From the NCBI GenBank assembly GCA_026705345.1, contig JAPPAV010000090.1, forward strand, positions 1-48,446: a stretch of DNA of 48,446 bases. The letters run 5' to 3'. A program made the position numbers and the translations under genes. Positions 8,525-16,315 of the stretch are shown piece by piece (within the stretch, counting starts at the first letter, position 1; every line of letters starts with the position of its first letter). This stretch comes from Gammaproteobacteria bacterium. Lineage in GTDB: Bacteria > Pseudomonadota > Gammaproteobacteria > Pseudomonadales > Azotimanducaceae. The notes beneath the pieces are model-generated. The model had not been told where the DNA came from and did no database searches. It saw nothing but the letters and a program-made list of their open reading frames with translations.

Positions 8525-9304
8525 ATGACCTATTGTCTGGCGATACGCGTCGACGAGGGCCTCGTGTTCGCCTCGGACTCGCGTACCAACGCCGGGGCGG
8601 ACCACATCAGCACCTTCAGCAAGATGCACCGCTTCGGTGGCGAGGGCGAGCGGACGCTGACATTGCTGTCGTCCGGCAATCTGGCCACCAGCCAGGGCGT
8701 GGTCAGGCGAATCCGGCGCGACATTCGCTCCTCCGCCCGAACCAACCTCACGAACGTGGAAGATCTGCAAGCCGCAGCCGAGTACGTGGGCGGGGTCAGC
8801 ATCGAGGAACAGGAGAAGCACCGCGGCGTGCGGCCGGGCGCCAGCACGGAGGAGTTTGTGCCGGAAGCGTCTTTCATCCTGGGCGGCCAGATCCGGGGGG
8901 GCCGGCCCGGCATCGAGCAGATCTATCCGGAGGGGAATTTCGTTCGGGCATCGGCCTCCACGCCGTACCTGCAGATCGGCGAGGTCAAGTACGGCAAACC
9001 GATCCTCGACCGCATCATCACCCGTCGTACGACGCTGGATGCCGCCATGAAGTGTGCATTGGTATCCATGGACTCGACGATGCGCAGCAACGCGACGGTT
9101 GGGCCACCGGTGGAATACCACGTCTACCGCGCCGACACGTTCTCCCCCGGAACCCACCACCTGCTCGAGGAGGACGACGAGTACCTGCTTGGCCTGCGCA
9201 GAATGTGGGCGGAGAACATCCGCACGGCTTTCGAGAACCTGCCGAGCGCACCCGTCGCTCGGCAAGACGAGACAACGGTACAGATTCCCCGACGCATCCG
9301 TTGA
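8525..9304 (+). CDS. Anbu-type proteasome-like peptidase
   Basis: A 259-residue Ntn hydrolase that matches Anbu (COG3484) from its first residue. MTYC leaves Thr as N-terminal nucleophile once Met is removed; the partner Asp is in FASDSRTNAG (Asp18) and the Lys in STFSKMH (Lys33). Further family motifs are LTLLSSGNLATSQ and the aromatic/acidic GEVKYGKPILDRI. Anbu forms open helical rings whose physiological substrate is not settled. It normally sits with an alpha-E protein, an ATP-grasp protein and a transglutaminase-like protein; none is present here, so this is an orphan copy. The next gene, 143 bp downstream, is a fatty acid methyltransferase. Confidence 0.9.
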   Translation: MTYCLAIRVDEGLVFASDSRTNAGADHISTFSKMHRFGGEGERTLTLLSSGNLATSQGVVRRIRRDIRSSARTNLTNVEDLQAAAEYVGGVSIEEQEKHRGVRPGASTEEFVPEASFILGGQIRGGRPGIEQIYPEGNFVRASASTPYLQIGEVKYGKPILDRIITRRTTLDAAMKCALVSMDSTMRSNATVGPPVEYHVYRADTFSPGTHHLLEEDDEYLLGLRRMWAENIRTAFENLPSAPVARQDETTVQIPRRIR

Positions 9305-9333
9305 AGTTGCGACCCCCGTGAGCATAGCGCGCA

Positions 9334-9386
9334 GAAGTTCCGCGTTAGAGGAACTTCCAACGCGCCCGACAGGGCGCGCCCGCGCC
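9334..9386. repeat. Inverted repeat plus GC-rich palindromic repeat (second dispersed family)
   Basis: GAAGTTCC (9334-9341) and GGAACTTC (9350-9357) form an 8-bp stem with an 8-base loop. Directly after, at 9359-9386, lies a palindromic GC-rich element beginning AACGCGCCCGACAGGGCGCG. Near copies of that element occur at 29271 and, rearranged, at 45857. The first hairpin lacks a T-run, so it is not a standard terminator for the Anbu gene. Confidence 0.5.
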
Positions 9387-9447
9387 TTGACGTGACCGTC
9401 GAATCCGACAAACTCTCTCGAACAAGACGCAAAGGGCGTGGATTGAG

Positions 9448-10770
9448 ATGATCAAGGCATTTGCGAGCCGCCTCGTGCGGAGCGTGATAGAGAGCATCGG
9501 CGCTGCGACGCCGTTGCCGTTTCGGGCGGTGTTTCCCAACGGCATGGAAATCACCGGCGGTCGCGGCGAGCCCGAGGTGACCATTCGCATCAAGTCGGTG
9601 CGCGCCGCGCTCAGGACCGTGATATTCGGCCATGTGGGTTTCCTCGAGTCCTACTTCGACGGCGAGATCGATCTCGAAGGGGACCTGCGCAAGATCATGG
9701 CCATCGGCTTTTCGTCCGGTTTCGACGAGTCGAGCGGGATGCTCGTCAAGATTCGCAACCGCTGGCACGGCCTCCGGTTCAACAACCGTACCGGCGCCAG
9801 CCCCAAGGAAAACGCGCGATTCCACTATGGGCTTGGGGCAGAGTTCTACTCCAAGATGCTCGACGATCCCTACCTCATGTACACGTGCGCCTACTACCAG
9901 CAGCCCGAACAAACCATCCTTGAGGCCCAGATCGCCAAGATGGAACACGTCGCGCGCAAGGTACGCCTCGAACCCGGCGAGCGGGTCATCGACATGGGCT
10001 GCGGTTTCGGTGGCTTCATGTTCTACGCGGCCGAGGAGCACGGTGTGCACGTCACGGGAGTCAACACCACCACCGAGCAGGCGGACTGGGTCAAGGCGAA
10101 GATTGCCGCCAAGGGCCTGGAGAACCAAATCACCATGCACGAGGCGGATGTCCGCCAAGGCTTCGGTGTATACGACAAGGTGGTCTCCATCGGCGTTCTG
10201 GAACATGCGGGCCGCCACCAGTTGCGCGACCTGATTCGGGCCCACGCGAATGCGCTGAAACCCGGCGGGCTGGGGCTCATCCACTTCATCGGCCATGTCG
10301 GGGACCGGGATACCGACTTCTTCATCCGAAAGTACATATTCCCCGGGGGTTGGATCCCCAGCCTCTCGAAGGCGATCGATGCCATGGAAGCCGAGGGACT
10401 CGAGATTCTCGATGTCGAAAACCTGCGTCGGCACTACGCCCTGACACTGGACGCGTGGACCGAGAAGTTCGACGCCAACTGGGAAACAATCCGGGCCATG
10501 GATACCGACCGTTTCGATGAACGGTTCCTGCGCATTTGGCGGACGTACCTGATCGGTTGCGCGGAGATGTTCCGGTCGGCGAATAGCCAGACCAACCTGT
10601 TCCAGGTCCTGTTCAGCAAGGGCAACGTCGACACCGAGTCCTACCCGATGACGCTTGAACACCTTTACGAGGAAGAGCCCTCAGCCGGGGAGCGCGAGGG
10701 GCTTGCCCCTCGCAAAGAAGAACCCCGCCGTTCGGCCGGGGAATCTTCGGCGCCGCGGGCAGCCGGATGA
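9448..10770 (+). CDS. Cyclopropane-fatty-acid-synthase-like SAM methyltransferase
   Basis: A 440-residue protein of the CFA synthase family. Visible are HYGLGAEFY (127-134), YTCAYY (145-150), the SAM loop VIDMGCGFGG (180-189), SIGVLEHAG (247-255, with the bicarbonate-site Glu252) and KYIFPGGWIPSL (295-306). It transfers methyl from SAM to a double bond of a phospholipid acyl chain. Because it overlaps by four bases with a DWARF1-type FAD oxidoreductase gene, the product may be a 10-methyl or related branched acyl chain, as made by the TmsB/TmsA (BfaB/BfaA) pairs of actinobacteria, rather than a cyclopropane ring. Residues from about 408 are low-complexity and contain a hairpin repeat at DNA level, so the tail is probably not functional. 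Confidence 0.88.
   Translation: MIKAFASRLVRSVIESIGAATPLPFRAVFPNGMEITGGRGEPEVTIRIKSVRAALRTVIFGHVGFLESYFDGEIDLEGDLRKIMAIGFSSGFDESSGMLVKIRNRWHGLRFNNRTGASPKENARFHYGLGAEFYSKMLDDPYLMYTCAYYQQPEQTILEAQIAKMEHVARKVRLEPGERVIDMGCGFGGFMFYAAEEHGVHVTGVNTTTEQADWVKAKIAAKGLENQITMHEADVRQGFGVYDKVVSIGVLEHAGRHQLRDLIRAHANALKPGGLGLIHFIGHVGDRDTDFFIRKYIFPGGWIPSLSKAIDAMEAEGLEILDVENLRRHYALTLDAWTEKFDANWETIRAMDTDRFDERFLRIWRTYLIGCAEMFRSANSQTNLFQVLFSKGNVDTESYPMTLEHLYEEEPSAGEREGLAPRKEEPRRSAGESSAPRAAG
10694..10713. repeat. Hairpin element inside the 3' end of a coding sequence
   Basis: GCGAGGGG, a CTTG loop and CCCCTCGC form a perfect 8-bp stem here. It lies inside the last 27 codons of the methyltransferase gene, where the protein becomes low-complexity. 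The CTTG loop and the balanced arms resemble the dispersed hairpin family, although the flanking CGTAGG is missing. Confidence 0.6.
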
Positions 10771-12128
10771 TCGACGCCGGCGAATCGAACGCCGCCGCCG
10801 ACCACGATCGTCGAGCCCGGGCATTCGCGGATGCCCTAGCCCGGGCTTGCGCGCAGGACGGCACTGAACGGACGCTCGACAAGCCGTTGTCGAACCTGTT
10901 CCGAGACCGCGCGGTCAAGGAGCAAGGGCTACCCGCGGGCGAATTGGTCCATGTGCTGGATGTGGATGCGGGTGCGGGCTGGGCCGATGTGGAAGGCATG
11001 ATTCCCTACGACGCGCTCGTCGACGCCACCTTGCCCCACGGGGTTATGCCGCGGGTCGTACCGCAGCTCAAGTCCATTACGGTCGGCGGCGCGGTGGCGG
11101 GCATCGGCATCGAGGCCACGTCGTTCCGTCACGGACTGGTCCACGAAACCGTCGTCGAAATGGACGTGGCCCTTCCGGACGGGCGGATCGTCACGTGTAC
11201 GCGCGACAACGAGCATGCCGGCCTCTTCGCCGGTATGCCGAATAGCTACGGCACCTTGGGCTACGCCACCCGACTGCGTATCGAGACGATGCCGGTGAAG
11301 GACCGCGTCGAGGTTCGCCACCGACGATTCGCCGACCGCCGCGAGTTCTTCAACGCGCTCGAGGCGGCCTACGACGACGACATCGACTTCCTCGACGGCG
11401 TGGCGTTCGCCGCCGACGATCTCGTGCTGACCACCGGGCGGTTCGTCGACACGGCCGAGCGTACGAGCGACTACACATTCGAAGACATCTACTACCAGTC
11501 GTTGCGTACGCGCGAGAAGGACTACCTTACGGCCCGGGACTACATCTGGCGGTGGGACACCGATTGGTTCTGGTGCTCCAAGAACCTCGGTGCTCAGCAT
11601 CCCTTCGTTCGCCGGCTATTGGGACACGAACGCTTGGGGTCCCGGTTCTACCAGCGCGTCATGCGCTGGAACAGCCGTTGGCGTCTGCTTGAGATCGCGG
11701 AACGGCTCGGCGGCTATCGCCGGGAATCGGTCATCCAGGATGTCGACCTGCCGTTGGCGACGGCGCCGGACTTCCTCCAACTGTTCATCCGCGAGATCGG
11801 TATCCTGCCGGTATGGGTCTGTCCGGTCCGCAACCGGTCCGGGGCGTCGTCACCGTTGTTTCCCGCACCGGCCGACCGGTACGTGAACTTTGGATTCTGG
11901 GACACCCTGCGCTTCCAAATCGGCTATCCCCATGGGCACTTCAACCGCATCGTTGAAGACGCCGTAACCGACTTGGGGGGCATCAAGTCGCTTTACTCGT
12001 CCTCGTTCTATCCTGAACGGGAATTCCATCGCATCTACGGCGGTGACGCGTACCGGGAGCTGAAGGAGACGTACGATCCCCAGGGCGCACTGGGCGAGCT
12101 CTACGAGAAGTGCGTGCGTGCGCGTTGA
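10767..12128 (+). CDS. FAD-binding oxidoreductase, DWARF1/DHCR24-like; probable partner of the fatty acid methyltransferase
   Basis: A 453-residue flavoprotein. The FAD-binding half shows KPLSNLFRDR (39-48), LVDATLPHGVMPRVVPQLKS (85-103), the glycine-rich TVGGAVAGIGIEATSFRHG (105-123) and YGTLGYATRLRI (161-172). The C-terminal half (WRWDTDWFWCSK, then RYVNFGFWDT) resembles the DHCR24/DWARF1 family and the TmsA/BfaA oxidoreductases, which reduce a 10-methylene acyl intermediate to a 10-methyl chain. Its ATG overlaps the methyltransferase stop (ATGA), so the two are translationally coupled, but the order is methyltransferase first. The reaction is inferred from the pairing; sterol or aldonolactone substrates cannot be excluded. 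It ends 11 bases before a convergent membrane protein gene. Confidence 0.8.
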   Translation: MIDAGESNAAADHDRRARAFADALARACAQDGTERTLDKPLSNLFRDRAVKEQGLPAGELVHVLDVDAGAGWADVEGMIPYDALVDATLPHGVMPRVVPQLKSITVGGAVAGIGIEATSFRHGLVHETVVEMDVALPDGRIVTCTRDNEHAGLFAGMPNSYGTLGYATRLRIETMPVKDRVEVRHRRFADRREFFNALEAAYDDDIDFLDGVAFAADDLVLTTGRFVDTAERTSDYTFEDIYYQSLRTREKDYLTARDYIWRWDTDWFWCSKNLGAQHPFVRRLLGHERLGSRFYQRVMRWNSRWRLLEIAERLGGYRRESVIQDVDLPLATAPDFLQLFIREIGILPVWVCPVRNRSGASSPLFPAPADRYVNFGFWDTLRFQIGYPHGHFNRIVEDAVTDLGGIKSLYSSSFYPEREFHRIYGGDAYRELKETYDPQGALGELYEKCVRAR

Positions 12129-12138
12129 ATCCCGAGGG

Positions 12139-12708
12139 CTATTTCCCCGGCTTCGGCGCGTAGTAAAGCGCGATGCAGGTGAGAATCTGCCAAGCCAGGT
12201 GTCCCACGACGTACTCATCGGTCAGTTCGTTGAGCCATTCAACGCAGACAGCCGCGCCGCCGAGGCCCCCGGCCGTGCAGAGCGCGGCGAAGGAAACGGG
12301 CGAGAAGCGTAGCGTCCCCAACGTCATAACCAGGCATCCGAGGCCCGCAGCGGTCACCACGCCGGCCAGCGCCGTGGTTGCGACGCAGCTGTCCAGGGGG
12401 CTGGCGTATATCGTGAAGTTCACGCCGATCCAGTAGCTGACCGCCCCGGCCAACGCGAATATTGCCGCGCGGGCACCGCTGGACGTGGACGGAAGGTACC
12501 GGTACAGGACCAGGGCGGCGTATATGGATCCCGTCGCCCACATGGCCAACCATTCGTGCAGGTCTCCCCACGCCGTCGGCAATGGCGTCGCCCCGTCGCC
12601 GTTTGTCGCGTCGACCAAGATGTACCATGCCGCTGTCGACACGACCGCGAGAAGTACGCACTGATCTAGGCCAGCGCGTTCCAACGTTCTGACGTACCGG
12701 TCGAGCAT
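12139..12708 (-). CDS. Hypothetical integral membrane protein
   Basis: A 189-residue protein with about five or six membrane helices (roughly 16-32, 48-69, 80-102, 106-128, 135-155 and 165-184) and short loops. I recognise no family. Possibly notable are charged or polar residues near membrane segments, DLHEWLAMW (49-57) and VVGHLAWQILTCIALYYAP near the C-terminus. It starts at an ATG at 12708 and is divergent from the cnoX gene, convergent with the FAD oxidoreductase gene. Confidence 0.65.
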   Translation of the reverse strand: MLDRYVRTLERAGLDQCVLLAVVSTAAWYILVDATNGDGATPLPTAWGDLHEWLAMWATGSIYAALVLYRYLPSTSSGARAAIFALAGAVSYWIGVNFTIYASPLDSCVATTALAGVVTAAGLGCLVMTLGTLRFSPVSFAALCTAGGLGGAAVCVEWLNELTDEYVVGHLAWQILTCIALYYAPKPGK

Positions 12709-12818
12709 TCCGGATCCGAGCGTTTGGTCGCGAACCCAATCTGCGCCAAGTACGGGGTCAAGTCAACGCGCGAGCCGACCCAATCCGTGCTTCAGCCGCC
12801 GCGAGACGGTCAGACTGC

Positions 12819-12824
12819 TAGAAT
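12819..12824 (+). promoter_or_regulatory. Possible -10 element before the thioredoxin/TPR gene
   Basis: TAGAAT is placed 27 bases before the ATG at 12851, within a GC-rich gap, and a purine-rich GGTTAGGT lies just before the start. No good -35 hexamer was found at the right distance. Confidence 0.3.
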
Positions 12825-12850
12825 CCGCTGACTCCGGTTCTGGGTTAGGT

Positions 12851-13702
12851 ATGGACAACCCGTCGATTTTCGAAGTCGAACTGCCGTCGTTCCAGGACGA
12901 CGTCGTCGAACGGTCCAGGCAGGTTCCCGTCGTGCTGCTGTTCTGGACGGAACAGGTGGCACCCGCCGCGGAAACCAAGGCGACCCTCACGCGATTGGCG
13001 CACCAGTACCAGGGCAAGTTCGCGCTGGCACTGTCCGACATCGCGAAGGACCAGACCCTGGCCCAGCAACTGCGCGTACAGGGCATCCCCAGCATTCGGG
13101 TCGTCAAGGACGGTCAGCTTGCCGATCAGATGGAAGGTCCCCAGGGCGAGAACGTCTTGCGCCAACTCGTCGACCGCTTGACGCAATCGCCCGCCGACGC
13201 GCTCAAGTCGCAGCTAGGTCACTATCTCGACATCGAGGACTACGACGGAGCCCTCGCCGTTCTCAAGGAGGCGATCGCCGCGGAGCCCAACAACGCGGGG
13301 TTCAAGGTCGAGTGGGCCGACGTGCTGTTGTTGAGAGGCGACGTCGATGGCGGTCGCACCGTGCTGGGCACCATTGGGGAGGAGGCGGATGAACGCGAAC
13401 GTCCCGCAACCCGTTTGGAGATTCTCGAGGAGGCGGCGGGAATGGGAAGTCTTCGGGATGCGCTGGCGCAAACCGAGGCGGACGGTAAAGACCTCGACGC
13501 GCGTTACCGGGCCGCCGTTCTGCTTGCGTCGGAACGTCGCTACGAGGAGGCGTTGGAGGAGGCCATGGCTATTCTCCGGCAGGATCGAACGTACCGGGAG
13601 GACGTCGGACGCCTGACGATGATCCGCATCATGGCGCTGATGGGGAAGGGGTCGGAGGTTGCCAAACGCTACCGTCGCCGGATGTTCAATTTCCTTCATT
13701 GA
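12851..13702 (+). CDS. cnoX: CnoX/YbbN-type thioredoxin-fold plus TPR chaperone, cysteine-less
   Basis: A 283-residue protein with an N-terminal thioredoxin fold (about 1-110) and C-terminal TPR-like helices (about 115-283: SQLGHYLDIEDYDGALAVLKEAI, then ERRYEEALEEAMAIL). This is the layout of the E. coli chaperedoxin CnoX (YbbN), a holdase that passes clients to DnaK and GroEL. The active-site segment is FWTEQVAPAAE (31-41), where E. coli keeps one cysteine; here there is none, and the whole protein has no cysteine. The cis-Pro is kept (GIPSI). It therefore cannot form mixed disulfides and must act only as a chaperone. No operon partners are close. Confidence 0.87.
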   Translation: MDNPSIFEVELPSFQDDVVERSRQVPVVLLFWTEQVAPAAETKATLTRLAHQYQGKFALALSDIAKDQTLAQQLRVQGIPSIRVVKDGQLADQMEGPQGENVLRQLVDRLTQSPADALKSQLGHYLDIEDYDGALAVLKEAIAAEPNNAGFKVEWADVLLLRGDVDGGRTVLGTIGEEADERERPATRLEILEEAAGMGSLRDALAQTEADGKDLDARYRAAVLLASERRYEEALEEAMAILRQDRTYREDVGRLTMIRIMALMGKGSEVAKRYRRRMFNFLH

Positions 13703-13840
13703 ACCGAAACAATTGGGCTGCGTTGTTAGCGCCCACTAACCTAGTGGCCGAGTCGTTATGCACATGCGAACCGAGGGTTGTGGCACGACCGGTTGGCGCC
13801 TGCCTCACTTGGTGTCGGCGGTAAGTTGCTCGATAAATAA

Positions 13841-13951
13841 TTGAAAATAAAGGATTATTTTGTCTATCTTGGTGGAAACGATCGGGTTTTGGGGATTGCC
13901 GGGGACACTGACGCCACCGGAGGGGAGAAGTTATCCCAAAAGTTATCCACA
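13841..13951 (+). promoter_or_regulatory. AT-rich upstream region with two DnaA-box-like sites
   Basis: The 257-bp gap before the glutamine synthetase homologue contains the most AT-rich run of the window (about 13826-13870). TTGAAA (13841-13846) and TATCTT (13865-13870), 18 bp apart, could be a promoter. Further on, TTATCCCAA (13931-13939) and TTATCCACA (13943-13951) stand 12 bp apart; the second is a perfect match to the DnaA-box consensus. No dnaA, dnaN or gidA gene is close, so a role in regulation is more likely than a chromosome origin. Confidence 0.4.
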
Positions 13952-13959
13952 GGCTGGAT

Positions 13960-15342
13960 GTGATGATGGAACCGAATGAGCACCCTGAAATCGACACGAA
14001 GATCGCGGAGTACGAATCCCGTGGCGCAGGCCAAGCCATGCTCGGTTTGGCGGACATCGACGGCGTACTGCGCGGCAAGTACGTGGGCCTCGACAAGCTC
14101 AAGAGCCTGTTCGTCAAGGGCGGCGGGTTCTGCGACTGCGTATTCGGCTGGGACGTGGACGATCAACTCTACGACGGGGGGGCGGTCACGGGGTGGCACA
14201 CCGGGTTCCCGGATGCTCGCTACCGGTTGCTCGTGGACAGTGAGCGCACCCTGCCGGAGTCGGGAGTCCCCTATTTCATCGGCGAGTTCGCCGCACAGGA
14301 CGGCGGCGACCACGCCGTATGTCCCCGCACGCTGTTGCGGCGGGTCCTAGCCCGGGCGAGTAGTGCCGGACTCTTGGCGAAGGCCGGTTTCGAGTACGAA
14401 CTGTTCGTGTTCGACGAGGATCCCGATAGCGTCCGCGACAAGGGCTTCCGCGACCTGCAACCCCTGACACCGGGCAACTTCGGCTACTCGGTGCTGCGCG
14501 CCTCGGCCAACTCGGAGATCTTTCGGGGGCTCATGGACTACTGCACCGATCTCCGCCTGCCCTTGGAGGGGCTGCACTGCGAAACGGGACCGGGTGTTTG
14601 GGAGGCGGCGCTCGCCGCGGCCGAGGGCATGGAGGCTGCCGACCGGGCAACGTTGTTCAAGACATTCTCGAAGGGTTTTTTCACGAAGCGTGGCGCGATG
14701 GCGACATTCATGGCCAAGTGGTCCATGAACTATCCGGGTCAAAGCGGGCACTACCACTTCTCCTTGCTGGACGAGGAGGGGGTCAACGTGTTTGCCGACC
14801 CCGGTTCCACAGACGTTCCGGATCGCGCCCGTTGGGCGCTCGGTGGCCTGATTCGCTACGTGCCCGAGTTCCTGCCGATGCTGGCGCCCACCATCAACAG
14901 CTTCACCCGCCTCGTCAAGGGCGCGTGGGCACCGACCGCGGCGACATGGGGTATCGACAACCGGACTGCGGCGTTCCGGTTCATTCCCGGCGATGAGAAG
15001 AGCCAGCATATCGAGTGTCGCGTGGGGGGAGCCGACGGCAATCCGTACCTGGCCTCGGCAGCGACCATCGGGGCGGCCATCCTGGGTATCGAACAACGGA
15101 TCGAGCCGCCCGACGGCGTTTCGGGCAACGCCTACGATGTGGAAGACGGCCTCCCGGCCGAGTGGCGGTTCGCCCCGACGCTTCGGGACGCGGCGATTCG
15201 ACTTGGCGGGTCGCGGCCTGCACGGGAACTTTTCGGCGACGTGTTCGTCGATCACTATGTGGAAACAAGACTTTGGGAGTCCCGGGAGTACGAACGCCAC
15301 GTCAACGACTGGCAGCTTGCCCGCTACCTAGAGATCATCTAG
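13960..15342 (+). CDS. Glutamine synthetase family protein (non-GlnA type)
   Basis: A 460-residue protein with both GS domains. The catalytic part shows the metal/ATP residues of the family: FEYELFVF (near 142), GVWEAAL, GQSGHYHFSLLD, NSFTRLV, TWGIDNRTAAFRF and IECRVGGADGNPYLA. Overall it resembles the type I GS-like enzymes that join glutamate to amines or other acceptors (as gamma-glutamylpolyamine synthetase does), not the housekeeping GlnA. The start lies among GTG-ATG-ATG at 13960-13968; which is used is unclear. An amidotransferase gene follows after 17 bases, so the two are likely co-transcribed and may make and then process a gamma-glutamyl compound. The acceptor is unknown. Confidence 0.85.
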   Translation: MMMEPNEHPEIDTKIAEYESRGAGQAMLGLADIDGVLRGKYVGLDKLKSLFVKGGGFCDCVFGWDVDDQLYDGGAVTGWHTGFPDARYRLLVDSERTLPESGVPYFIGEFAAQDGGDHAVCPRTLLRRVLARASSAGLLAKAGFEYELFVFDEDPDSVRDKGFRDLQPLTPGNFGYSVLRASANSEIFRGLMDYCTDLRLPLEGLHCETGPGVWEAALAAAEGMEAADRATLFKTFSKGFFTKRGAMATFMAKWSMNYPGQSGHYHFSLLDEEGVNVFADPGSTDVPDRARWALGGLIRYVPEFLPMLAPTINSFTRLVKGAWAPTAATWGIDNRTAAFRFIPGDEKSQHIECRVGGADGNPYLASAATIGAAILGIEQRIEPPDGVSGNAYDVEDGLPAEWRFAPTLRDAAIRLGGSRPARELFGDVFVDHYVETRLWESREYERHVNDWQLARYLEII

Positions 15343-15359
15343 CAGGTCGGGGAAGTTCG

Positions 15360-16061
15360 TTGCGTCTAGGGATCCTGCAGGCCGATCACGTGGATCCCGA
15401 GTGCCGCGCTCGCTTCGGCGACTACGCGGACATGTTTACCGTCGCGCTGGGCGACGCGTTGGATTCCCGCACGTCGTTCGAGTTCTTCGATGTTCGCCGG
15501 GGTCACTATCCCGACGGTGTCGGCGACTGTGACGGCTACCTGATCACCGGCAGCCGGGCCAGCGTCTACGACGACGAACCATGGATAGCCCGGCTCAAGG
15601 ATTTCGTTCGGGAGCTGAACGAGACCCGGTCCAAGACGGTGGGCATCTGCTTTGGGCACCAGTTGGTCGCGGCATCCTTGGGCGGCGTAGTCGACCGGGC
15701 GAAGGTGGGCTGGGGTGTCGGCGTGCATACGTGGGACATCGTCGACGACGAGCCCTGGCTGCGCCCCCGGCTCCGCGAGATCCGCCTCTTGGCAAGCCAT
15801 CAGGACCAGGTTGACGTGTTGCCCCGGGGTGCCAGGTTGCTTGCGGCGAGCAACTTCTGCCCGAACGCCGCCTTCGCGATCGAGAACCACGTATTCGCAG
15901 TGCAGGGACATCCCGAGTTCACCCGGGACTACGCCAGGTTTCTGATGTGCCGACGGCGCGAGGCGTTGGGCGGTGCCTTCGGCCCCGGCGTGCGGTCATT
16001 GGACGAGCCGACGGACGAAGCCGTCGTCGCGCAGTGGATTGCCGCCTTCCTGGCGGCGTAA
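15360..16061 (+). CDS. Class I glutamine amidotransferase-like protein
   Basis: A 233-residue stand-alone GATase of the GuaA-N-like type. The nucleophile is Cys97 in GICFGHQLVA, and the His/Glu pair is in VQGHPEF (His184, Glu186); LITGSRASVYDD (61-72) is the usual oxyanion-side segment. Such proteins hydrolyse gamma-glutamyl bonds, including removal of glutamate from gamma-glutamyl amines. I take the TTG at 15360 as start because it has GGTCGGGGA just upstream and begins the beta strand (LRLGILQADH); the frame is open much further upstream but there it overlaps the synthetase gene. Placement after a GS-family gene suggests a shared pathway. Confidence 0.83.
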   Translation: MRLGILQADHVDPECRARFGDYADMFTVALGDALDSRTSFEFFDVRRGHYPDGVGDCDGYLITGSRASVYDDEPWIARLKDFVRELNETRSKTVGICFGHQLVAASLGGVVDRAKVGWGVGVHTWDIVDDEPWLRPRLREIRLLASHQDQVDVLPRGARLLAASNFCPNAAFAIENHVFAVQGHPEFTRDYARFLMCRRREALGGAFGPGVRSLDEPTDEAVVAQWIAAFLAA

Positions 16062-16090
16062 CTACCCTACCGTTGGGAGGCGGCGGCCCG

Positions 16091-16315
16091 TTACGCCGTG
16101 TGGTCGATCTCGTTCTGCGCCGGCAGCAGGATCCACGCCACGAGGTAGGCGGCGACCACGATCTTCGGGGACAGGACGGCGAGAATGACGAGGCCGGCGC
16201 GCAGGAACTTCGGGTCGATGCTGAGCGTGCGGCCGAATCCCGCGCAGACGCCGCCGAACCAACCGCTGTGCGTATCGCGGGCCAACCGGTTTCGGATCCG
16301 ATCAAAGCTGGACAT
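16091..16315 (-). CDS. PspC-domain membrane protein
   Basis: A 74-residue protein consisting of one PspC domain: charged N-terminus (FDRIRNRLARD), the signature GWFGGVCAGFGRTLSIDPKFLRAGLVI (19-44) and hydrophobic segments to LLPAQNEID. PspC acts in envelope stress signalling in the inner membrane. The frame is open 66 codons further, but that part is out-of-frame sequence of the upstream gene; the ATG at 16315 fits family length and begins 14 bp before that gene's stop. A sigma-54-like promoter lies upstream of the pair, which matches the sigma-54 control known for psp genes in E. coli. No pspA, pspB or pspF is in the window. Confidence 0.83.
   Translation of the reverse strand: MSSFDRIRNRLARDTHSGWFGGVCAGFGRTLSIDPKFLRAGLVILAVLSPKIVVAAYLVAWILLPAQNEIDHTA

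Noticed and set aside
13826-13951. Chromosomal replication origin
   Set aside because: Only two DnaA-like boxes and one AT-rich run; no dnaA, dnaN, gidA or parAB nearby.
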